The notes beneath the pieces are model-generated. The model did not search any database, was not told the DNA's origin, and saw nothing but the letters and a program-made list of their open reading frames with translations. 64,000 nucleotides of DNA, from assembly GCF_041956535.1 (NCBI RefSeq), contig NW_027192199.1, forward strand, positions 124,001 to 188,000. Reading direction: 5' to 3'. Shown in pieces: positions 38,600-49,413 of this stretch. The position numbers were made by a program, and so were the translations under genes. Source of the stretch: Calcarisporiella thermophila CBS 279.70 (taxonomy: Eukaryota > Calcarisporiellomycota). Each line of letters starts with the position of its first letter. The first letter of the stretch is position 1.

Positions 38600-39065
38600 T
38601 TTCTAGTTTGTAGATTGCCGTAATTTTAACAAGGGTTAAGATATGCAGCTATAATAGAAAATAGAAACGATAAAAGAACGAGGATCTGAGGGGGAAAGGA
38701 TGTCTCGCCGAGCATTTTATTGGAATTCTAAGTGGCAACTTTAATAAACTGAATTTGGACTAGTGAATTTCGAGTGACGCCGATTGAAATCGTTCAAGAC
38801 GCCAACCGAGTATCCACTCTATTTTGTAATATAGAGTTATATGAAAATACTCGCCTCCCCTTCTTGGGATAACCCGATGTAATGGCGGACAATGCGCAAA
38901 CCATTGAACAAATTTTGCCATCATTGCATTCATTCTTAATTCGGATTTAATCTTTATGTGCAAATGCGAAATAAATACAGCTCGATGCAAGTAAATCAAC
39001 AATAGCATTGCATACGGGAAAAAAAAAATTAACATTATAATACAACAGATAATAAGCAATAGCCG
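38600..39065. other. Intergenic, HAM1 promoter and methyltransferase 3' end
   Basis: A 466 bp spacer. A minus-strand open frame (38760-39059) is hydrophobic from T-rich DNA and has no recognisable domain. I call nothing here. Confidence 0.4.
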
Positions 39066-40339
39066 TTAGCTACTAGTGGGGCCAACCATGGGTAATTCAT
39101 GGTGGCTCTTCATCAAGCTCTGGTGGTCATCTCGGTGAAAACTTCTAGCGCTGTCTCTTCGACCTATATCAAGGCCCAAAATTTCCGCAAGCTCCTCCTT
39201 AGCGTCCCGATGCTCCTTCCTGGCTACGCACAAATATATATTCATATAGGTCTTATACTCTTCGAATTCATCCAGACATTCAAGGACCTTGGCCTCAATC
39301 TCCTCGTTGGTGGTGTTATTCATCGACTGAAGCATTGCGGGGCGTAGAGCTCTCATGGCGGAAATGAAATCGGTCCGCGCCATCTCACCGCACCATCCCC
39401 CCCATCTACCGAGAGGCACGCTGACGTAGGAACTCCGCGCGGCTTCGCTCTTAAAGCCAGCACTACTTAGGTGCTCCACCATTTTGCGCCCCAGAACCGG
39501 ATCGATTCCATTTTTCTTTAAACAGGCCCACATTTCATTGTTCAAGCTGGTGAACGCCGGCCCACGCTGCCTGAATTCCAGATCATATTCAATCCATTCA
39601 ATAGAGCCGCCGGGTTTCAGCACACGTCTCAACTCCTTCAATACCCATCGCCATTGGCTGGAAGTGAACGCGAGCCCCATGGCGCGCATATAAATGTAAT
39701 CAAAGTGTTCGTTGGGGAAAGGCAGAGGCTTTCCCAGGTTGACTTGACGAAAGATGCAGTTGGTGGGGTGGAGGTTCGGCAGCGGAAGCAGCTGCGAACA
39801 AATATCCACGCCAATGAAGGTGGACTTGCGGTATTTGGCGGCCATTTCCATCGTCCAGCTTCCTGGTCCGCAGCCAGCATCCAGGACACGGATGCCTTCC
39901 TCAAGCTCCTTTTGAACTGGCGCGCTAAAGTTCCTATAAATATAAACCCCATGAGGATCACCCCAAGGATGGAAACCCAGCAAGTTGTGGCGCAGCCCCT
40001 TACCCGGATAACAGGTTTTTGTAGACGTAGTGACGCGCCTGCAGTCTGCCGGCTTCCTCTTCGTCCTGGGGAAGAATGTATCTTAAACCTATATGACAAC
40101 GCTCGTGTCAATAGCCCAGCTCTTCCTCCGCGTTGCTCTGACAAAGGCTTACCTCTTATGTTGAGAAGCTTTCGCCCGTGGACAATACGGCAATCTTGGC
40201 CTTCGCCCTCAAAGTTGAACTTGGCCGACTTTGCCAGCGGCTTTCTCTTCAGGGGGATTCTCCCTCTCTTCTCTATCGGGCCCACCTTATCCTCGCACTT
40301 GCTCTGACGATAGTTCAAGGCCGACTTGGTATTTCCCAT
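39066..40339 (-). CDS. SAM-dependent methyltransferase (fungal UMTA/LaeA-like group)
   Basis: Class I methyltransferase. The start at 40339 (MGNTKSALNYRQSKCEDKVG) opens a basic disordered exon ending at LLNIRG. A second exon reads LRYILPQDEEEAGRLQARHY then VYKNLLSG, and after the next intron comes NFSAPVQKELEEG. SAM motif I is IRVLDAGCGPGSWTMEMA, followed by FIGVDICSQLLPLPNLHP (acidic motif II) and FDYIYMRAMGLAFTSSQW. Motif IV/VI is ELRRVLKPGGSIEWIEYDLE. The 'R-Q-Y-x-P-x-D-x-x-E-x-x-R-L-Q' opening is typical of a large fungal family that includes secondary-metabolism regulators. The substrate is unknown. No biosynthetic cluster surrounds it. Confidence 0.88.
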
Positions 40340-42996
40340 TTCGACAGGTGAGGTTATCTTGAAGAGTACTTTGGACAGGAAAGGAACAGCGCACCACGAG
40401 GAATATATAGCTTGAGCCTGGGATGTTTCAACTGCAAACGCACATGAAACAATTAATTCACGTCTTATCCTCACTGCCCTTTTTTCATATTTTGATTGCC
40501 CCCAACTTGTTTGTTTAATCGCCAAATTGGCCAATGGGCTTTCGAGCTCACGTGTGCTCAATCCCATCAATCTCGAGCAATGCCAACAAGGTTTCAACCA
40601 CCATGTTTCAACTAAGTTTAATATCCAAGATTAAGATTACAAGCCATAGGTGCAATAGACTGACTTTGTTATTGCTTTTCTCCACCACAAACGCCAGTCT
40701 TACTCCCCACTGCTCGGTCGCAAGAAAAACAACGAAAGGGGGAAGGATGGGCGCGATAGTGGACCCGTGGAGCTTTACTGCCCCCCATTTCTCATAATAA
40801 TATTAATGAGCCTGGCCGTGAATTAACCAACCCTCTGGCTTAATTGTGAAGTCAGCTAATTGGGCCGAAGCGGGCGTCCGGAGATGAGGGTGGCCGGCTT
40901 CGGGCTTGAGGCTCCGAGGCGGCCGGCAAGCGTTGCCCTGGGGGCAAGCGCACCTAAAGAAAAGAGCAATATTGGGATGTCCAGGCCATGAGAACCGTGC
41001 ACAAAACCGACAGAACCAGAAGTGGAGTCGAAACGACAGGACCCAAACTTGACTCTCCGCACCTTCTTCTGGAGAATGTGCCTGGATGAATCCCAACCGA
41101 CCGATTCTGTACGTCACCAACACCCATCGGCCATATATGGATGCTTTGGAGATTTTTGTTTGGCGAGAAACAGGAATCCTGGCCTATCGTCTGACACTCA
41201 GCTTAGCTGGGGCTAACACAAACTCTACCAAACCGGTCGACGTTGTGCTCATAGCTCATTTGTCCACCAAACTCTCTGCTTGTATGGGCAGCGAGGACAC
41301 AAAGGGGCTGTCTAGCATTCCAAAATCTTCCCGCACTCGACACCAACCAAACTCCGAATCATGATCGTGATCGTGCATTTCGATTGAGCAGATCTTCTCT
41401 GTGGAAACAACTGATGATAGCTGGGCGAGTGTGGACGGGGATCAATGGGCTTGCAGAAAAAGGCCTAGACATGCGATAAATCCACTCCCGCACGACAAAC
41501 ATCGAGGCCCGTGAGCAGGTTTGCACAGCGGCCAACCACCGCGCTCAGCACCCAGCGTCTTCTCCGTGTTCGTCTTTGGCGCGCGAGTCGATTCTCTTCA
41601 GGGTAGCCTGCAAGGGTGCGCATCGCGCAAGACTTGCCAAAGGCGGGGACGAGAAGGCTGATCTCGTTTCCGCATTTGCCCTGCCCTGCTATGCTCAGGT
41701 ACTCGACCACATACTTGCGGTAACTCGAGAGTCTGTAAGAGACCTGGCCAAAGAGGTTCCACTCTAAGATTGCTGGGAAAGGCAATAGGGTTGCCTTGAC
41801 GATGTGATGTTGGGTCTAAATTAACGGCTCAAACATGTTTGTTTGTAACCATCCCACATTAGCGCTTTTGGCGCACGGCATTGGGCGGGCTCCGAGGATG
41901 GGGTGAGAAAATAAGGAGGAACCGAAATTGAGTGATTCAAATGGGAAAAGGCAGTCAAAGGAGGGGAGGAGGAGAAATGAAAATGGGGTGGATGAAGGGC
42001 GAAACGCACAAGATAGCCCAGCAAGCTATGGCCGTCTCCACCGTGCAAGCGCCAGATTCCCAGGCTGAGTTTTTCACCGAAATAGCGGTAGATATTTCCT
42101 TGGCTGCTCCACTTTCATTACGATCTTGATTAGATAGAATGTTATCTAGATTCAGACACACTTGCAATCATTCTGAAAACGCTCCCCTGTGGCCTCGGCA
42201 ACCTACTGGTGCTTGAGTTGAGCGGAAACTGATACAGTACCGAGCCAAAACAGGTGATCAATAAGGGGTATTCGTCCATGGCTACTACTTTTCAAGTAGA
42301 CTGTTTACCCTCCCTAGAGCTTAGGCGTGGAAATACCACTTGAGAGAAATTGATATTTTCCAGTGGCTTTCCGCGTCCATTTTAGACAGAGAGGGATAAA
42401 GTATTTGGCAAAACATGTGTAGTATACGAACAAATGAAAAACAAGTCCCCCTTAAATGTTATATCAGGTAGATGAATTAAAACTATGATTCTATTGAGCA
42501 GCATGAGGTGGATCTAACGAGGTAGTTGCCCACGATCCATTGATTTTCAAAATGATAATGTGGCCTTAATGCTTATCCAGAATTTTGTTAGACGCTCTTA
42601 TCATGATTGGCTAAATCTTGCATCTCCATAATGTGATGTGAGGAAGCAAGGTGTGCATGGTGAGCAAGGGGACTTCAAAGCACGATAATCCTACATGACC
42701 GTGTCATGTTTTTAACATCATCGTTCGCCAGCTGGATTAGTTTGTTCGCCTGCCCGAGGAATATCGCGGTATTGGATGACGCCGCAGCAATATACAGAAA
42801 TAGATATATTAGAAACCTTTGGTAAAAAAAAACTCCACCGTTTTTAAAAATTTTGTACCATCGTTTCTCTAAAGTTTTCATCATCTTTAGTCCAACTTCT
42901 TCTTTTTCATTTTTTTGTCGCATCTCTCATTGCATTTTCTCATATTACCTTCTTTTCTCATTCTATTTGTGTTAGTCGCGCGCTGATAATTCTATA
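40340..42996. other. 2.7 kb gene-poor region between methyltransferase and septin
   Basis: The longest gap in the window. It is less AT-rich on its left (40.8-41.8 kb) than the other spacers. Open frames occur on both strands (for example 41086-41364 plus, 42675-42923 minus), but none shows a domain, codon pattern or splice structure I recognise. It lies upstream of both flanking genes, so it is a double promoter region. A lost or very divergent gene cannot be excluded. Confidence 0.4.
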
Positions 42997-44949
42997 ATGG
43001 CCGGTACAGTATTCATTCTTCTATGATGTTCTCTTCTTGAAAGGATATCATCATCACTCCTGGGAATGGCACTATAAACGTGCATGATGAAGATGCCTAG
43101 TCTGAGCAATCCCAGTGTATCGATTTGCTGATTCTTTCTTATGTATTATAGTGGAAGACGCTTCGATGCCAGTGGCACAGGATATTAAAGCAGTGAATGG
43201 CAAGGTATGTTTACACGTTAATAAAAATCGCGTCCGCTAGTTTTTCTCTCCTTGTTTTTTAGTATTCAGGGCTATTTTATTAAGAGAAAATGTCCACCCA
43301 TTAATCAATCTTTTGTTGAATGTTGTTTTCCTTTGCTAGATGGGGATCAAGGTTCTTCGCAAGAAGCTCCAAGGATACGTTGGGTTTTCAAATCTCCCAA
43401 ATCAAGTGCACCGCAAATCGGTCAAGAAGGGATTCCAATTCACTGTAATGGTGGTTGGTGAATCTGGGCTTGGGAAGTCCACTCTAGTGAACACGCTTTT
43501 TAACGCCAATCTCTACCCGCCCAAGAGTGAGGTCGACCCATCAGCAGAGCTTCCCAAGACGGTTCAGATCCAGAGCATCTCGGCAGACATCGAGGAAAAT
43601 GGCGTGAAATTGCGGCTGACGGTCGTGGATACGCCAGGGTTTGGCGACTTTGTGAACAACGAGGACAGGTAAATCTAGGGGCAAAGAAATGGCCTCGTAA
43701 GACTAATGGTCTACGAGGAGCATGAGTGGCACCAGGACTTGGTTATTGAGCATTTACATTCATCTAGCTGGAAGGCTATCTTGGAGAATATCGAGTCGAG
43801 ATATGACGCCTATCTCGAGCAGGAAAACCGCGTGAATCGCCACAAGATCGTGGACAATCGCATCGCAGCCTGTCTCTACTTCATTGCTCCCACCGGCCAC
43901 TCGTAAGCTTCCAGAATGAAGCCTCTGAAGGAAATACGTGGCTAATCGTTTGATCTTGGTTGTATTTTGGGTAGGTTGAAGCCGTTGGATATAGAGTTCA
44001 TGCGTCGGCTTCACAACCGCGTCAATCTTATCCCTGTGATCGCCAAAAGCGACACTCTGACTGAAGAGGAGATTGCTCTCTTCAAAGAGCGGGTGCGTGA
44101 TTCGTCCACGGATGCAAGTTGAGTGGCATGGCATTTAACGTGTAGTTTTATGTAGATTTTGGCCGACATTGCTTATCACAATATCAATATTTATCGGGCA
44201 CCCACGTATGAGTACGATGACGAGGAGACCATCACCGAGAACCGTGATATTATGGTAGGTTCTTACCATTCAACTTAACAAGACTTGCCGAAACTCAACC
44301 GAGGCTTCCTTCCTACCCCTTAGACGAAAATCCCCTTCGCCGTCGTTGGAAGCAACCAGGAGATAGAGCTTGGCAATGGGGTCCGTGTGCGCGGCCGCCA
44401 GTATCCCTGGGGAATGATTGAGGTAGACAACGAAGAGCACTGCGACTTCGTCAAGCTGAGGCAAATGCTCATTCGCACGCACATGGAGGAGCTCAAGGCA
44501 AGTATTGCCAACCCCTGTAGCGCCGTCCTCGGCTCCATTTTTCTCATCTGCTTCGCCTGTCCATTCAATAGGAAAATACCCACAATATTCTCTACGAGAC
44601 CTATCGCAGTGAGAAGCTGGCCGCGATGGGCATCCAACAGGACGAGCGCGTCTTCCGTGAGGTTGCCGACCCGCTTGCCAAGATGGAGGAGGAGCGCCGT
44701 CTCCACGAACAGAAACTCGCAAAGATGGAGGCTGAGATGCGGGCGGTGTTCCAGCAAAAGGTGCAGGAGAAGGAGTCGAAGCTGAAGCAGAGTGAGGAGG
44801 AGCTCTATGCACGACACCGTGAGATGAAGGAGGCGCTCGAAAAGAAGAGCCACGAGTTAGAGGAGAAAAAGCATCGCCTTGAGAGCGGCCGCCCCATCAC
44901 GCCTGAGAAGTCGAAGAAGGCGCTGAAAGGGTTTACCTTCTCCAAGTGA
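42997..44949 (+). CDS. Septin, Cdc3/SEPT7-type
   Basis: GTP-binding filament protein of septin rings at division and polarity sites. Eight coding exons (42997-43003, 43152-43204, 43340-43668, 43768-43902, 43975-44092, 44156-44254, 44324-44497, 44572-44949) sum to 1293 nt, 430 residues. The polybasic stretch [20 protein letters not shown] precedes the G domain: P-loop GESGLGKS (residues 60-67), G3 DTPGFGD, G4 AKSD. The septin-unique element reads [20 protein letters not shown] coiled coil follows ([31 protein letters not shown]). It matches human SEPT7 and fungal Cdc3/Spn1/AspB best. Exon 1 has 7 coding bases. The last intron (44498-44571) starts with GC rather than GT. Confidence 0.95.
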
Positions 44950-45569
44950 GCCTAAAAAGAGGACCGAGTTTGGATTACCATGGGGGAGGAAAATAAATAT
45001 CCATTGGATGTTTGATGATTTCGAAATATTTTTGAAATAATATCATCTAATATAATCATACATAGCACGAGTAATTATTGAATTTTATCCTTTTTTTTTT
45101 TGGCCTTTTTCACATGCTTCCTCCCATGACTCCGTTGTTCCTTTTTTTTTTTCTACCTTCTCTTTTTTGTTAGGTTATAAGTAATAATAAGTATTTTTCC
45201 GACACAAACGGCGGCTGATATCAACACCATTTTCAAACACGGGCGAAAAGTGGCTATGAAATGGAATTCCTAAAACCTAGCTATCATCTTATCTAGGGGA
45301 GGGGTGCAATTCTATGCGAGACCATCCAAACCATTTCACCTCATATTGATCAGGATGCCCTGGTGGTGGCAATTTTTTTTCATGTTTAAGTCAGAATCTA
45401 CTATGAAAGGTCGCTCGAGAGTTTGCTCAAGAGTTTCATTGGGGTTCCCCCATGAATATCCGCCCATTCGTAAGGGAGATCACTAGATGGATAGTCCAAG
45501 CTCCATGTATTGATTAAACAAATGGATTAAGAAGAAGTGAAAAAAAAAAAGACTATAAACAAGATGAGC
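44950..45569. other. Convergent septin/prefoldin 3' intergenic region
   Basis: A 620 bp spacer with several T-tracts. A plus-strand open frame at 45304-45486 shows nothing recognisable. No RNA gene was identified. Confidence 0.4.
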
Positions 45570-46359
45570 TCATTGACTAGTTTTGGTAGACCGCCTCATT
45601 TTCACGTCCCAATTGTAGACTCTTGCCGTATTGACTTCCATGGTCGTGATCTGGTCCCGCAGAAACTCTAGATCCTCAGTCGTGTGCTTGAGGTTGGTTT
45701 GTGCTGCACTGAGTTTTGAGGAGAGGAGGGCCTTGGCATCCTCGATTGTATATTCTAACATAACGTTGGCCTTTGTGTTCAAATAACCAAGTGAAAAAGC
45801 AGAAGAAAGTGGATGAGTAGCCTGAACCAACACCGAAAGGTAGTATAGAGCATTTACCCCGAGCCAAAGATTGACGGTTTCGGGCGGGTTGATTTTAGCC
45901 ATGGCCCATAGGGTCTCATTCAACTCAAATTGCGTCTCGAGCGGTTCTGTATCCCCGTTTTCTCGGCGGCTCGCTAGAAACTCCACCATGGCAAGCGTCT
46001 TTTCTATCTCGGGGATCTTTTCTTCTAGTGCCTTTCTTCGTTGAAGCATGTTGATTTCCATGAATTTATATTTTCTAAAGAGCATAGAGTTGCGTAAGAA
46101 GAGGGTACTCGATTAGACAAGAAGTAAGATGATTAATTACGCAACAGCCTCTTGAAATTTGCGTAGAGTAGCCTCAATCGGCTCATCTTTTGGGATATAT
46201 TCAGCGACATTTTCCTGAATGCAAGATGCCATCGCAACCATTAGTTAGGCTCTTTCGTTAATCGTGCTTTTCCACGCAGGATCGTAATAGATCAAGGTCA
46301 TAAAGAGTGATATTTACCACAAATGGCGCCTTGGGAATGCCTCTTGGGTTCGTTTCCAT
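45570..46359 (-). CDS. PAC10: Prefoldin subunit 3 (VBP1/PAC10/GIM2)
   Basis: Alpha-type subunit of the hexameric prefoldin co-chaperone that hands nascent actin and tubulin to CCT. Exons 46359-46318, 46214-46141, 46074-45858 and 45770-45570 sum to 534 nt, 177 residues. The N-terminus METNPRGIPKAPFV joins ENVAEYIPKDEPIEA, then AKYKFMEINMLQRRKALEEK (first coiled coil), the beta region FELNETLWAMAKINPPETVN, LWLGANVMLEYTIEDAKALL, and the second coiled coil ending TTMEVNTARVYNWDVKMRR. The NPRGIPxAPF start and the MEVNxARxYNWDVKxR end are diagnostic. All introns are GT-AG. Confidence 0.96.
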
Positions 46360-46864
46360 CGTGTATGTCAGTGCGAATGGGTGCGTGGATTCGTGGTTTG
46401 GACGGGATGCAGGTAGATGTTGACTTGAGTCTCGACGCGATTGAGATATGTGTTTTTGAGTTTGGGAGCCGGGTGTCGTCATCCGAATTCAATTTCCCAA
46501 AACCAGACAGAATGTAGGATAATAGCTTATTTTTTCATGGATGCAATCTATTTAGGGCATAATTCCAATCAAACTTCAACCTAGACAATACAATGCAATC
46601 TAATACACATTAAAAAAATGAAAAGCACATGCACATGTGCTTGTATGAAGTGAAATAATACAACTGATGCTCATGGAAACAGAGAAAAACAAGAGATGGT
46701 GGCCTTGGATTGCCAAACTTTTCAGTACACCTACATTCAGCTCACCGATAGCGCTAAATATTGCTCTCTATATACTACGCCAACCCATATATGCCTTGAG
46801 GGTATTACATGTGGATGGTTATCTGCAGTTTCAATTGATTAGATACACGGGACGATGGCCGCCG
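46360..46864. other. Intergenic, prefoldin promoter and paralog A 3' end
   Basis: A 505 bp spacer. It contains a small 'cacatgcacatgtgc' palindromic stretch (about 46626-46640). The plus-strand open frame at 46667-46918 mostly overlaps the start of the next gene's terminal exon and is not credible. Confidence 0.4.
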
Positions 46865-48782
46865 TTAAAAAGTAACATAGGGTCGAAGATAAACAATGGT
46901 GGATTCAAATTCGCGTGACCATCTCCCTTCAACTTTGATTTTTCCCGCATTCTCTCCCTGCAGCATGTCCAAGGTTGTTTCAAACTGATGAAGAATCCCG
47001 ATTCTTATATCCCGTGATGGATGAGTGAGGACGATAATTCGTACAAGGTGGCATATTGTTTTGACGGTGGCAAAAAAGAATGATTTGCACCAGCGCTTGA
47101 CATGAACGGAAAGCTGGAGACCTTCCATCAGCTTGGATGCGGCCTATACGTCCCAAGAAAGAGAGGTGATTAAATCTCAAGTAAGATGAGCTTGTATTCC
47201 AATGCCTATCCCTTGTACCTTTGTGCACATTTCGAAGGCGATTTCCTTCAACTTCCTTATTAGAGCTTCATCAAGTCGACTCCCGAGAGCATCTGATTCC
47301 AATACTCTAGAAAATATACAGCCCCATGACTCCCAAAATATAAAGCTAGCTTCAATAGAGCTCCATGAAAGATTGCTATCGCCCTCATCCTTAGCAACGT
47401 CTGAGTAAACGTGGTACGCATGGTGCAAAAGAGTGCACACCGGGATAAGGGTCTCCAAAACGTTTGTATCCGTCAGCTGGTTTGGATTGAAGCCGGGGTA
47501 GCGAGAGACTTTGGAGATAAGTTCGACTCCAATAGCAATACGAATCTTTGGTAAATAAAGGGTAGATAAGGATGTTTGAGCCGAATATCGAGTATTAAAA
47601 GGGGAAAAAAAGAGACTTGCCAATAATCTACTAGCTTCGACACACTCGCCCGGCAGTGGTCGTGGTCGCGGTGATGTCTTTATGATCTCCCATGAGCAGA
47701 TCGGAGACGAATGCGTATAAATGGCCACTATCATATCGGCTAAAATAAGCGAGTACCTATGCAGATCGTTTCAATATGGCGTGAGAGCGTGCAAAATAGA
47801 ATCGCCGGAGTCTGCGAAAAGATTACCATATCCGCCGGACGGTTTCCAGCTTCACCAAATCTTTCTCATGAGGGTCGTCACGATCCATCTGCAACGCTCG
47901 AGCCATTTCCATCGCATGGCCTAAATAGGCCCTGGCTCTCCTCATTTCCCCCAACATATTTGCGCACAAGTGAAGATTGAAAAGAGCCAAGACGCTATCC
48001 CGGCTTGGAACATCAAGTGCATCCTCTATTGCCAATTTAGCTTTATCATAAAAATGGCTGGCAATGCTAGGAAGGTGATGCGGATACGAAGTCGCATGGC
48101 ACGTGTATTCATGGCTAGCTGAGAACGCGAGGGCAGAATAAAGAAGTGAGGGCGGAAGAGTTCCTTTTTGGTATTGCTCTAAAAGTTCGGCCCGGTTGGC
48201 ATGGGGGCACCCCGTATAGCATTCGCCGAGATACATATGGAATAAATAGTCCAGCAGATTTGGCTTCATTAGAGTGGAAATCTGGGTGTGTGTGTCGGAG
48301 GCGGTATCGAAAGTAGTCCATGGGAGCAACTCATCCCCGGTGTAGGGCCAGTAAGTCTCGTAGAATAATTCCTGTTCCTGCTCTTTAAACGATGTAGTGC
48401 AATTAAAACGAGACATCTTAGAAGTAAGAATGCTGGAATTGTCTATCACGAAGTGACCTCGCAGCAAGCGCTCCAAATCGCTCAGCATTGTCAAACGCAG
48501 CTGAAATATAAGGCCACTTGGGGACATGAGAAATGCCCACCTCATAAAACGTCTTTCACCCTTTTTTCTTTTTATCGCCCAAGTCGATGAAGGTGATTTT
48601 GATACGGATGCGCAACCGCTCTGCGGGGTGGAAGGATCTGATATGAGGGTGAGATAGGTTGAGCGATGGGGGACATGGGGAGAATGCTGATTAAGTCTAT
48701 GTAGTTCCGACTCTATTTGATCGAGATCAAGGTTAAGAGACTTGACCTTGTACAATTGTTGCCTTAATTCATCACGAGCCAT
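46865..48782 (-). CDS. Zinc-cluster-less Fungal_trans-like protein, paralog A
   Basis: Exons 48782-47827, 47756-47621, 47545-47219 and 47143-46865 give 565 residues. A short heptad-like helix (QQLYKVKSLNLDLDQIESEL) comes first, then a family box RWAFLMSPSGLIFQLRLTML followed by SDLERLLRGHFV. The rest resembles the middle homology region of Zn2Cys6 transcription factors: DYLFHMYLGECYTGCPHANR, LPPSLLYSALAFSASHEYT, SRDSVLALFNLHLCANMLGE, ARAYLGHAMEMARALQM, VRRIW/YSLILADMIVAIYT, SPRPRPLPGE. No Cys6 cluster precedes it. Intron 1 splits the Trp codon. Intron 2 (47546-47620) has a GC donor where paralog B has GT; it is 75 nt and open, so retention would add 25 residues. Intron 3 is unique to A. A regulatory role is inferred from fold only. 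Confidence 0.8.
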
Positions 48783-49413
48783 GATGCCGCTTGGAACGAT
48801 GAGAAATCTATAGACAGGAATATGCTATAGCAAAGATGAATGCATTACCAAGGGGAAACCACCTAGATTCTTGGCGGTGCTTCCAATATTGAAATTAAAA
48901 TAAAGTTTTAGGACGTAAAAATGTTAACAAATCTGTTATTCTCCAATTCTTCCTCATATGGCAATTTTGCATTATGGCCAATATGATAGTCTTCCCATCG
49001 TAGGGTACGAATTTGAATACATAAGAGAACTACAGGATACGCCTTTCCAGATGCTTGCCCATTAGTACCATTTCATCCCGTCAAAGTGCATCCGTATTTA
49101 AATCCGTCACACATGGCCAATCTAATAGATAACCTTCGTCTTCCTCCGTATTCTTTAAATCTCATGGGTCGAGGCAAGCTTGTCATGAGTAGAATAGAGG
49201 ATATCGATGGATACCTTGTTCCTGTTACGATTTTCTATGAAAGTCAAAATGTTTGAAGATGGGGGGTACGGATATCTTCAAGCTATCAATTAACAAAACT
49301 GTTGAACAAACACATATATGTGTATGTATGTATATAAAGTGTATCAGCCGTCGCTCAAGACGTTCCAAATATATAAATATATATATACAAGACACATTTC
49401 GGGCCATCGGTAG
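48783..49413. other. Intergenic, upstream of paralog A
   Basis: A 631 bp AT-rich spacer with a TA/TG microsatellite (49309-49390, e.g. tatatgtgtatgtatgtatata). I looked for an upstream exon with a CxxC-type zinc cluster on the minus strand and saw none. Confidence 0.4.

Noticed and set aside
41086-41364. Plus-strand frame MNPNRPILYVTNTHRPYMDA...
   Set aside because: Looks protein-like but has no known domain, no splice signals and no neighbour in frame.
42675-42923. Minus-strand frame upstream of the septin
   Set aside because: Lys-rich and hydrophobic stretches come from AT-rich DNA. It lies in the septin promoter region and resembles nothing known.
25984-46359. Polarity/wall-delivery gene cluster (SEC15, CHS, septin, ARP3, ChAP)
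   Set aside because: The genes are spread over 60 kb among unrelated housekeeping genes on both strands. Chance proximity is sufficient.
49309-49390. TA/TG-rich tract as an origin or regulatory element
   Set aside because: A simple microsatellite. Fungal origins lack a sequence consensus I could test here.
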